64,000 nucleotides of DNA from contig VCMS01000166.1 of the NCBI GenBank assembly GCA_022539475.1, forward strand, positions 1 to 64,000, given 5' to 3'. Made by a program: the position numbers and the translations under genes. The notes under the pieces are model-generated. The model did no database searches and had not been told where the DNA came from. It worked only from the letters and a program-made list of their open reading frames with translations. This stretch comes from Gracilaria domingensis (lineage: Eukaryota > Rhodophyta > Florideophyceae > Gracilariales > Gracilariaceae). Numbering within the stretch: position 1 is the stretch's first letter; each line of letters opens with the position of its first letter. Positions 29,905 to 38,580 of this stretch are shown here, one piece after another.

Positions 29905-31384
29905 TTATCTTTCAAAGAATTCTGACGTCGCATAAATCGAGCTGTCCCCATAGCTGAGGAATCGGTAATTGTTTTTGATAGCATGGTGATAGAGCGAGAG
30001 GAGTTCTTCTGGCGCTCCTCCATGAAACGCGGACACGAGCATCAAAAGTGTCGATCGTGGTTGATGAAAATTTGTCACTAAAGCGTCAATCCTTGAGTTA
30101 GGGGAAGGCGTTAAAGGAAAATATGCGAAAAACGTAGTGCCGTTAGTGTCCTGGAACGTAGAGCTGGTAGGAAGATAGGCAGAATAATCTTACATCTTGA
30201 ATGGATACCCAGGAACAATCATGAGCTTGGTCCTACCATGAATATGTCCGCTGGGTCCTCCACACCAATCAAGCACTGCCGCCATTGCATCTTCCGCATG
30301 TGGCAGACAGGTATCATCAGTGTCGTCTATGGCCTTGTAAGGTTCCCATTGTCCAATTACTAGATGTGAGTACTTTCGCTGTGGTTCTCGGATCAATTGC
30401 ACTCCAAACCAGTACAAGCTTTCCACAGTTCGCACACATGTTGTACCCTTTTGTTGAAAACAAAGAAACATGGTTAGTGATCTAAACATTGATACGAGGC
30501 AGAAGGGCTCAGGAACGCACCACAGCAACGATAGGAGCTCTATTGCGTAATTGCTCGCAAATGTCCGCGATTACCTCTCCAGATACAGAGAGTGACTCTT
30601 CATGCATATCATGAGTTCCGGCAATAGGGGTTTCAACTTGCTGAAAAGTACCGATCCCAATATGAAGAACTATTTCTCTAGTACGTATACCCCTATCTTC
30701 AATCTGATCCAAAACTTTTTCGGTGATGTGCAGCCCAGCTGTGGGGGCTGCCACAGAGCCATGTTCAGATGCATATACTGTTTGATAAGTTTGAGTGTCT
30801 CGCGAATTGGATGGGCGCTTCATGTAAGGCGGTAAAGGTGGGCTGCCGTGCTGATTCAAAAACTCTGCCAGTCGAAGTGTATCAGCATGTGAAGGGCATT
30901 GGAAGTCTACAACAGCATGGTTCTGGTGGCGCTCTAGCACATGCGCTTCAACGTCACAACATGACCCAGCCGGCAGTCGTAAAGCATGCCCGACTCGAAT
31001 GTTCTTGCCACCAACTAAGGCGTGCCAGCGTTGGGAGTGAAGGCGAGAAAACATTGCGCAAGCTGTGCCGTCTGTGGCGTGATTGAGCAGTAATAGCTCT
31101 GCCTTGCCTCCAGAAGGCTTTCGCATTTGTATTCTTGCCGGAATCACTCGACTGGAGTTTAAAAGTAGTAAAGAGTTTTCCGGCAGTAGACTCGGAAGCT
31201 GGTTGAACTTGGCATGCGATGGTTGTCGACCGCGTGGAACTATCAGAAGTTTTGACGATGAGCGGTCCGCAAGAGGATGAGTGGCGATGTGAGACTGTGG
31301 GAGGTCATAGGTGAAAGGTTTGGTAAGCAACGATTGCGCCCGTTGCAGGGCCGATGAGGTTGTTCTGAGATGTGGTGCGGACAT
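29905..31384 (-). CDS. queA: QueA-type tRNA preQ1 ribosyltransferase-isomerase, three exons
   Basis: QueA transfers and isomerises the ribosyl group of S-adenosylmethionine onto preQ1 in tRNA to form epoxyqueuosine. Exons on the minus strand are 31384-30521, 30447-30194 and 30091-29905. Introns are 73 nt (GTGCGT...AAAAG) and 102 nt (GTAAGA...TCAAG), and joining them restores the frame at both junctions. Family motifs occur throughout: [86 protein letters not shown] and [12 protein letters not shown]. Start chosen at ATG 31384 ([20 protein letters not shown]), which gives a short Ser/Arg-rich leader plausible as an organelle-targeting peptide. The frame stays open with another ATG at 31561. 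Nuclear, intron-bearing QueA is unusual, as most eukaryotes salvage queuine. I infer an organelle role from plastid or mitochondrial ancestry. Confidence 0.9.
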
Positions 31385-32160
31385 GTTGAGTTGGTGGTTG
31401 AAATGAGACGTTGATGCGATATGGTTCAAACGCTGTTCCAATGACGAGTGCCGAGGATGAATAAGGAATGACGCTGGATCTGCGCAGCCGATGCTGAAGT
31501 GGTGGACGCAGCATTGAAAAGCAAAACGTAGTTTGAGTGTTAAACTATCATGCACGTTCACATGTAATCAAGGAACGCAGATTCGACGCAGGTCAGCAGA
31601 GCATTTTTTTCGATGCGAATTTGTTTAGAGGATTGTGAAGAGAGCGACGGGGAAATGGCGATATGCTGGTAAGGCGAGGTAGGTAGGTGTGTTGTGCTCC
31701 ATGGTAACTTAAAGCGGATCAATCGGGGAGGTCGCTTGCATGCGCTGGTCGCAAGACTGAGCTGCCACGGCGCACAGCCCGAGGAGCAATAAAATTCTGC
31801 AACGGTTCCACGTCACGCGCTGCTTACAGTTTTTCGTTCTTCAGCACTCTGCGCAGACGCAGGACGATGCGCAAGCACGGCGGCTGTCTGCTGGCCATTC
31901 AAGTGCGCTCTCGATAAGTTACTCTCTGGCGCTGCCACGCCGATTGTCGTCGCACTCGGGCGTTCGTTGCGCACCTCCTCGTTGCGAAGTGGCCATCTTC
32001 CCGTTGCATCGCAGCATCTGTTTCGCTGGCGCTCAATCTCCGCGGTGGTGCACCAACCTCTATAAAGTGCGGACGGACATGGTAATCAGGAGCAGCTTGT
32101 TCATCCACGTTCGCGAGCCTGAATAGTTACACTTCGCGCTTTTTCTGCCAGTCTTCTCCA
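31385..32160. promoter_or_regulatory. Divergent upstream region of queA and J-domain gene
   Basis: About 780 bp between the two start codons. The part 31385-31561 is open in the queA frame and may encode an N-terminal extension. The rest shows no ORF of interest. Promoter elements were not identified. Confidence 0.35.
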
Positions 32161-32562
32161 ATGCTCTCCCGCCATTATATCCGTCTCGGCGTCAGTGCGC
32201 CAGTCACAAGGGCGCAGCTTGCGGCCGCCTACCGCGTGGCAGCCCTTAAGCATCACCCTGACCGTGGTGGAAGTGCATCCGAGTTTGCTGCTATTCATGA
32301 ATCATATCAGGTTCTGTGTCGACAGGCCATGGGCGCTGTCGCATATGAACCAGCCTCTTTACGCTCTTTCAACCACTCTACGAGCGCTGATGCGTCTGCA
32401 ATGTGGGGCATTATAGGTACTATTGTCCTGCCTACAGCGGTTGGCATGGGCGTTGGTATTAGAATGATGTACACCGGTCGTGAGCGTGATGGATTGAGAG
32501 CAGGCGGAACTTCGCGCCTAGTCATTTGCGACCCTCCCGTCAGCGCTTCTCATCACAACTAG
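32161..32562 (+). CDS. Small J-domain protein with C-terminal membrane segment
   Basis: 133 residues. The N-terminal J-domain (about 1-65) has LGVSAPVTRAQLAAAYRVAALKHHPD, containing the essential HPD tripeptide, and a following RGGSASEFAAIHESYQVL helix. J-domains stimulate the ATPase of Hsp70 partners. A hydrophobic segment (MWGIIGTIVLPTAVGMGVGI, about residues 82-101) suggests a C-terminal membrane anchor. This order is opposite to Pam18/Tim14, where the anchor precedes the J-domain, so organelle placement is uncertain. The last 45 bp overlap the 3' end of the PRMT7 coding sequence on the other strand. Confidence 0.8.
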   Translation: MLSRHYIRLGVSAPVTRAQLAAAYRVAALKHHPDRGGSASEFAAIHESYQVLCRQAMGAVAYEPASLRSFNHSTSADASAMWGIIGTIVLPTAVGMGVGIRMMYTGRERDGLRAGGTSRLVICDPPVSASHHN

Positions 32563-34773
32563 CGGCTTGAATCCAATGTTCCATACACCTGAATCGTTGT
32601 CGAACTGGCTCCGCACCACCAGTCCACCGCACTTCGATACGTCGCTTCTCTCCCTGTCAGATAACCACACTGTTTCATATCTCTGAGTTGCGTCACACTC
32701 TTCTCCGTCGTATTCAACCCATAGTGTAATCATTTCGGCACTCGTACCTCTAACTAATTTCACCGCCGTTGTAGAAACATCATAATAGCCCCGCGGGCTC
32801 GCAAGATGTATCCGATGCACGCAGGTCTTCTCGCTTACCGCTTCAGAAGTATATTGAAAGAGCGGCAGTGACACTGTTCTTTCACGCTCCTGCCAATCGC
32901 ATTCCTCACAAATTGCGCCAAACCGACTATACTTGAATCCCCCCACCTCGCTAACAGGGTCAAAGTTGTTTTGTAACGTGTCTGGTGGAAAGCGCAGCAG
33001 CTGAACATATATCCTAGCTTGCGAAGGAACCGTTACAAAGTCTTCCTGCAAAACTTCTGTGGAAGCTCGGATTTGCACCATCAAGTTTCCTAATGAAGCT
33101 ACTGGATATGCACTCATTGCGCGAGTATACGGTTCTGATAAAAGTATATCATACGGTTTCCAGTTTTCATTGCTCCTCAATTTCATCTCTCTTTCAAGAA
33201 GCGTAGATAAGGGCGAGAACTCAAAAGTGCAGTCATTCGCGCCCTGTTTCACCCTTCTTGCAATTTGACCAAAGACAAAAGAGGAAACCTCATCGTCTTC
33301 CTCAATCGACACAACCTCAACTCGGGGTGAGCTCGTGGTTGACCTCACGGCCAAGGCTGTACATACTCCGCTGTCACTTACATCTAAACACTTCACGACA
33401 TTGCTGGAGTTCGATTTTTCTTGACTGGCCGTGTCAATAGCCTCCTGTATCCGCGACGAGAGGGACTGTAGCTTTTTAAGGTTTCCAAGATTATGGAGAC
33501 GGTATGGGCTTTTGGAAACTACGTGAAGGCCACATGTGCAATGAGTTTCAGCCGCTGCAAGGTCGCCAAGAGTAAATGACATAGTTAATTCATTGTGCTC
33601 AATGGTTAGAGGAATCAGTTCTTCGTCAGTGCACTTGTCCTTCGGGATGAGAAGTGGGTATATCATTGGAAGCCAATGATCCTGCCAATTTTCGGCCCCA
33701 GGTTTCGTAGAGTACGTAATATTTCCATTGCCACACAAGTCTAGTTCCCACCACGTCATAACTACATCTGCACTTCCTGGCTTGTTTCTTTTGACATGAA
33801 TCGTCTGCCGTCTGTTCAAGCATGACAAGATCCCATTTCCAGTAAAATCAAAACTGAATACATCAAACGGGTCTGTGAGTGCTTCGTACAAATCTTCGTG
33901 AAGTGCATCCAGGTGGATGGGAATACCAGCACTGTAGCCTATACAATTCTCAGGCTCTGATGATCGATGAATTGGAAAACCTGAGGGAAGCCTGAAGAAA
34001 CGAGAGAGGAAGGCACTGTTCAGCACCACACCGAATATCCTTGCCTTCGCAGGAATGACTATAGCGTTTGGTTTCAACAGATATTCGTGGGCATGCTTAA
34101 TGCTCTGAAGGCATCCTTCTCCCAACAGGGCGCTGTCAAATATTTCCGTAACAAGAATGTCCGCTCTTGCAGGAATCGTAAGACTTTGCTCGTCTCCTAA
34201 TTGAATATTAAAACCCGTTTGGTCTTGTGGACTGCGGCTGTCAGGGACCGAATCACTTCTCGCACTCATATCATTTGACCAAGATTCATAAACGGTTATT
34301 TTTGAAGACAGATCGTTCTCAGCAATGGTTTCTCGCGCGAGTTTAGCCAAGGTTCCAAACATCTCAATTGCGTCTACATGGACTGCTCCATTCTTGGCTG
34401 CTAGTTTTGCCAGTAAACCAGTGCCTGTTCCAATGTCAAGAACCCTGGCTCTCGGATGATTTTGGAGAGCGCTCATAATCGCGGCAGCATACTTCTCGCA
34501 CCTCGCTGAATCACGCAACATGGACAGCATCTGAGACTTAGCAATAGCCTCAAGCATGAGTTCGTTATTCCTCTCGGGTGCTTCAGCAACGACCATGAGC
34601 CCCCCAGCTACGGGGTTTTGCATCGCTCTCAGAACCATAACGTTCCCTTCCTCATCTGAAGCCAAGAGAGACTCGTGTAGAGAAATGCCGTACATTGCAT
34701 CCGGGAGTGTCAAGTTGACCTCCCTTCTTGGCTGTCGCCCAGCAGCCAATGCTCCATCAAATTTATCCCCCAT
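32518..34773 (-). CDS. PRMT7: Protein arginine methyltransferase 7 (PRMT7)
   Basis: About 751 residues from ATG 34773 (MGDKFDGALAAGRQPRRE); the frame is open slightly upstream without ATG. It has the tandem-module layout of PRMT7. The first catalytic module carries motif I VLDIGTGTGLLAKLAAKNGA, the acidic post-I residue in VDAIEMF, and the double-E loop variant TEIFDSALLGEGCL, with the start QNPVAGGLMVVAEAPERN. The second, degenerate module is in the C-terminal half (LSEPYTRAMSAYPVASLGNL...) and lacks a clear SAM-binding motif, as in homologues. PRMT7 makes monomethylarginine on histones, Sm and other RNA-binding proteins. No introns are seen. The gene ends inside the J-domain gene on the opposite strand. 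Confidence 0.93.
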   Translation of the reverse strand: MGDKFDGALAAGRQPRREVNLTLPDAMYGISLHESLLASDEEGNVMVLRAMQNPVAGGLMVVAEAPERNNELMLEAIAKSQMLSMLRDSARCEKYAAAIMSALQNHPRARVLDIGTGTGLLAKLAAKNGAVHVDAIEMFGTLAKLARETIAENDLSSKITVYESWSNDMSARSDSVPDSRSPQDQTGFNIQLGDEQSLTIPARADILVTEIFDSALLGEGCLQSIKHAHEYLLKPNAIVIPAKARIFGVVLNSAFLSRFFRLPSGFPIHRSSEPENCIGYSAGIPIHLDALHEDLYEALTDPFDVFSFDFTGNGILSCLNRRQTIHVKRNKPGSADVVMTWWELDLCGNGNITYSTKPGAENWQDHWLPMIYPLLIPKDKCTDEELIPLTIEHNELTMSFTLGDLAAAETHCTCGLHVVSKSPYRLHNLGNLKKLQSLSSRIQEAIDTASQEKSNSSNVVKCLDVSDSGVCTALAVRSTTSSPRVEVVSIEEDDEVSSFVFGQIARRVKQGANDCTFEFSPLSTLLEREMKLRSNENWKPYDILLSEPYTRAMSAYPVASLGNLMVQIRASTEVLQEDFVTVPSQARIYVQLLRFPPDTLQNNFDPVSEVGGFKYSRFGAICEECDWQERERTVSLPLFQYTSEAVSEKTCVHRIHLASPRGYYDVSTTAVKLVRGTSAEMITLWVEYDGEECDATQRYETVWLSDRERSDVSKCGGLVVRSQFDNDSGVWNIGFKPLVVMRSADGRVAND

Positions 34774-34940
34774 GGTTGCGATCGCGAAAGTGGTTGACGA
34801 GAAGAATGTGCTCACGTATCGAAAGGAACGAAGAGATAGGTCTTAGATATATTGAAACCAAAGCGGCTGCGTTTTCGACGAGCCGTAGATTTTTGATGAA
34901 CCGGGGATCGTTTCGTCACGGCGCGAATTCCTGCGCAGCT

Positions 34941-35577
34941 TCAAAAGAGAAAAGTAATGACCGAAAAGGATCCGAAAAGGATTCCGTAGGATGGCTTGTA
35001 CGGGCTGTACTACAGAGAACCAAAGATACAAAATCGAGGGCACATAACATATTTTAGTTGATCTTGCCAAGAGTATTGCAAAGACAACATACGCTCCCGT
35101 TCGACTATGCCCCTACATGTGTAACACCCATTTTCAAACTTACCTTTTCTGTACTGCTTTGCACTTCAGCACGCCTCATCCTTTCATGCGGATCACTCCC
35201 TGCCGTGGAAGCCCCGACTGGGTGTCTATCACAGTAATCATCGCCAACATCATGCACACGATGAGCAGGGGAAAATGATCTTAAGATCATTTTGAAAAGC
35301 CCCGAGTCGTACTAAAACATGATTTGATAATTGATCATACGCATTATCCCGAACAGCTTGGTAGGACGCAGAGGGAATTACATACGACAATACAGGTATG
35401 AGAGACTGATATAGAGATTGAGAAATGACCTTGCTCGTCAACTTCATCCTGTCTTTGGAACGAGTAGAGGCGACGGTACAGCGAAGTAACGTATCTATTG
35501 CGAGTAGAAATTTTTTGGAGAGAACCTCGAGCTTGAAAGCTAGCGGATGCATGCGAGAACAGTCTCAAGCCTTCCAA
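34941..35577 (-). CDS. Small multi-exon protein with C-terminal membrane segment (partial model)
   Basis: Exons are short, so this gene is easily missed. The last exon 35009-34941 encodes YSPYKPSYGILFGSFSVITF and a stop. It joins in phase, across a 134-nt intron (GTAAGT...CTGTAG), to an exon ending at 35144 that encodes SFSPAHRVHDVGDDYCDRHP and onward to EVQSSTEK. An upstream frame starting at ATG near 35577 (MTLEGLRLFSHASASFQARG) is rich in Arg, Ser and Leu, like a mitochondrial presequence. The junction between the first and middle exons is not resolved. The hydrophobic C-terminus suggests a small organelle membrane protein. No family was recognised. Confidence 0.4.
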
Positions 35578-35758
35578 AGTCATTGTCTCAACACAAAAAT
35601 GCTCCACTCGAATGAAGACGAAGCTTTCTATCTCTCACCCCATACCCCTTCTATGTATTAGCTCCGTCTGACTATCGCTCATCTAGGTGAAACACAATAT
35701 CTATCCCTTCCAATTGAGGTTCATACGAAAGAATTTATTCAGGTGAGGAAGACCTGTG

Positions 35759-36477
35759 ATGACGTCAGTATATGGATCGATATCTACTCATGCGTCACCG
35801 ACCGGTCGGCGATATGAGCATTTACTTCCATTTATTCCTCAGAAATGGAGACTGAGTGATGGATCAACGATCACTATTGACTTCATCAACGACGAGGAAG
35901 ACGTAATCGCAGTTCAAGAACTCCTCTTTGATGCAATCTCTGGTGGAATCTCATGGCCTTTTGAGGAGCCCCTTTCTGATGTGCACTTTCGATCCTATTT
36001 CTTTTCTCATACGGCCTTGGTCGTCAGAACTGAAGAAGGAATGGTGGTGGGAGCGTTTTATTGCAAGCCAAATTTTCCTGGAAGATGCTCCCATTACTGC
36101 AACGGTGGTTTTATTACCCATCCATCACATCGAAGAAAAGGCATTGCCATGTGCATGGGAAAACATTCATTCAAGTCGCCCGCGCCATGGCCTTCAGAGC
36201 CGTACTCTTTAACCTCGTTTTCACCGAAAATCAGGCCAGTGTCCGACTGTGGAAAAAGCTCGGGTTTAAACCACTTGCAACGCTTCCGGGTGTTGGGAGA
36301 TTGAAAACTGGTTACTCCGACGCAATTCAGTTCTATTACGATCTTCGAGAGAGCAAAGAAACTCCCACTCTGATGCAAATACTCAACAATGCATTTCGAA
36401 ACATACCGCTATTATGTTTTGGCGGGGCCCTGTTCTGCCTTGGCCGAATTACAAGCCGGACGTCACAGCAGTCGTAA
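35759..36477 (+). pseudogene. Mpr1-like GNAT N-acetyltransferase, split by a one-base frameshift
   Basis: The first frame (ATG 35759) carries the N-terminal region and GAFYCKPNFPGRCSHYCNGG with THPSHRRKGIAM. The second frame continues with TFIQVARAMAFRAVLFNLVF, ENQASVRLWKKLGFKPLA and YSDAIQFYYDL. The RRKG acetyl-CoA loop and the PNFPGRCSH-CNGGFI signature are typical of the fungal Mpr1-type acetyltransferases (azetidine-2-carboxylate/proline-analogue detoxification) and relatives. The switch occurs at a run of four A (about 36160-36164), which should be five. The lesion may be a pseudogene mutation, an assembly error or recoding. The C-terminal tail adds a hydrophobic segment (NIPLLCFGGALFCLGRI). 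Confidence 0.75.
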
Positions 36478-36945
36478 AGACATCTCTTCGCTCAGATGAC
36501 CGTGCATCCATGTGTTCGACACGTCTTACGGAATCCGTATGTAGTTTGTCTCTATTATCGGGCTTCAATTGTAGATGATAGCTATGAGCGTGGTATTGTG
36601 GTGGTTGTGAGGGAAAGGAGTTCTCCCCGACTGTCTGTCTTTCCCTCGACTCTCCTCTGTTATGGAATGTCTTTCCCTTCCCCTCACATATGTACAATTT
36701 AAGAGAGTTCTTTCGTCTCTTTTGTCGTCTACAACAACTGAGTTCGAGACCTACGATATGAAACCGATAGAGCTTTCCAACGCTCGTGTGGTAACTCCCA
36801 GTTCTTGTGACGAAACACAAGGTTACGAACAATACTCATTGTTTCCCCTCAACACGGTGTCTGTAACCGAAGGAGGAGCTTTATTTTCTTTAAGATAATA
36901 ATCCGGTCCTTGTCAACACATAAGTGCACAGGCTGTTGCACGACT

Positions 36946-38022
36946 TTAGTATCCTACAGCTTTAGACAATGTTTCATCCAGAAGAAAGAACCTGCCTTCC
37001 TTTTGCGCGAGAGCTCTCTGCGTACAACCCACAAAACGCATACCATTGTCACTGGTCATGGACGGACAGTTCCCGTTTTCCATGCTAAGTCCAATCGTAA
37101 AACCTATGGTTTGGAGGCCACACATGATATTCCATGCATCCTCCGGAATGTAATCCTTTAGCTGTGACGTTGTGAACGTGCTTTGTTTGACAACAGCCGG
37201 TAAAGATTTGATATTGAAGATCAGGACTTTCTTTGGGATCGATAACATACTCAGCACGGCGATACTATTCTTTGCTATTTCCAAGAACTCCAGCAATTGC
37301 CGAGGGGTCCCAACACATTGGAATATACAAACCCGTCGTGGAACAAACTTTATCCCGTCCCTTATCATGTCTTGGATTACCGACGAGATGTAGTACTCTC
37401 CAACAGCGGGAACGGGCTTCTGGAGTAGGCGTCCGAGAAAGTGGTTCAAAAGACGTCCTGACGGAAACCCGTATGCCCCGGTATTTGCAAGGTTTGAGAT
37501 TTTTCTCTTCTCAGCGATAGCTGTAATCTCATTGTTGTTATCCAGGTCTACTCGAATGTAAGAATAGATTGGCGCTCTGCCGTAATCCTCAAAACAAGCA
37601 CACATCCCGAACCCTGGCGGCAACATTCGGAAGTAGTCCAAAACATCCTCAAAGTAGATAGTGTCACAATCGAGAGAGATTGTCGGTCGTGAAAGCTCCT
37701 CAGTGTCCATGCATGCAAGAACAAAACAAAGTGTTTCAGCGGCACCACGAGTTTGTGTCTGTTCTCTCAACGCGACGAATCTGAAGCGAAACTTTGGGAA
37801 CTCTCTTGCTAAAACGTCACCAATACGATACTTAACTTGCAGTTCTTGACGAACGGCAACGTATATGGTGTCTTCTGTACGAATTCCTACATTTCTCAAG
37901 AGCCAAAAGATCATAGGGCATGCCAAAATGTTCACGAGGGGCTTCGGAACTGAATATCCAGCTTTAGAATAACGTGTTCCAAGGCCAGCCATCGGAATGA
38001 TCACATTAATCCCTGTCGACAT
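36946..38022 (-). CDS. Bacterial-type sugar nucleotidyltransferase-like protein
   Basis: 358 residues, no intron. The N-terminal half is a nucleotidyltransferase (Rossmann-like) domain. The signature loop is IPMAGLGTRYSKAGYSVPKPLVNI, of the form GxGTR...PKP. SLDCDTIYFEDV carries the metal-binding Asp, and GAYGFPSGRLLNHFL and VGEYYISSVIQDMI follow. Such enzymes join NTPs to sugar 1-phosphates. The C-terminal about 110 residues (from KVLIFNIKSLPAVVK) are of unknown type and may belong to a fused or substrate-specific domain. The closest described layout is in bacterial capsule or surface-sugar pathways, so transfer from bacteria is plausible. Substrate cannot be named. Confidence 0.75.
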   Translation of the reverse strand: MSTGINVIIPMAGLGTRYSKAGYSVPKPLVNILACPMIFWLLRNVGIRTEDTIYVAVRQELQVKYRIGDVLAREFPKFRFRFVALREQTQTRGAAETLCFVLACMDTEELSRPTISLDCDTIYFEDVLDYFRMLPPGFGMCACFEDYGRAPIYSYIRVDLDNNNEITAIAEKRKISNLANTGAYGFPSGRLLNHFLGRLLQKPVPAVGEYYISSVIQDMIRDGIKFVPRRVCIFQCVGTPRQLLEFLEIAKNSIAVLSMLSIPKKVLIFNIKSLPAVVKQSTFTTSQLKDYIPEDAWNIMCGLQTIGFTIGLSMENGNCPSMTSDNGMRFVGCTQRALAQKEGRFFLLDETLSKAVGY

Positions 38023-38580
38023 TCTAGTTCATTGACTTGTTCCACAAATACTTTGTCCAGAAAACAATAAGAACTACGGGAGTTCCTATACCTCTGAAAA
38101 TGTCAAGCCTAGACGCTGGGCACCGAGAGGGGTTTGTCAGCCTCATCCATTCTATAAACAACTATCCGAAACGTAGCCGTTTTTGTTCTGAGACATATCT
38201 ATGCTCTACATCTTCATACACAAGCGCCGTGCTAACCGGAAATAACGGCTGTCGAACAGCCTCCACCGTTACCTTCAAGAATTCCTGAATGCATCATTCG
38301 GGATTTCGTTGTATTCCTGTTAAACATTCCTTTGTATTGAGTAGAAATGCCAGCGTTCACACTGACTGATGACACCCGAACCCAATGTTATCAATTTCTA
38401 ATTATCATCACCGTAATCACTAATCGAATCATAGCTTGAAGCTCGAGAGAGTCAAGGAGAAATCTTTTTGTCGCCATTAGTTAATGATAGTGGGAGTGCC
38501 GACATGTTGGAATGATGGATAAACATCAGTCTTTCCTTGTGCTTCAAGAACTGATTGATGTAAACAACTCCATTCCATAC
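38023..38580. other. Intergenic, no gene seen
   Basis: This stretch lies between the start of the nucleotidyltransferase gene and the 3' end of AspRS. No ORF or repeat of note. Confidence 0.5.

Noticed and set aside
31385-31561. N-terminal extension of QueA from ATG 31561
   Set aside because: It lacks conservation and would make an unusually long leader. ATG 31384 gives a normal organelle-type leader. It cannot be fully excluded.
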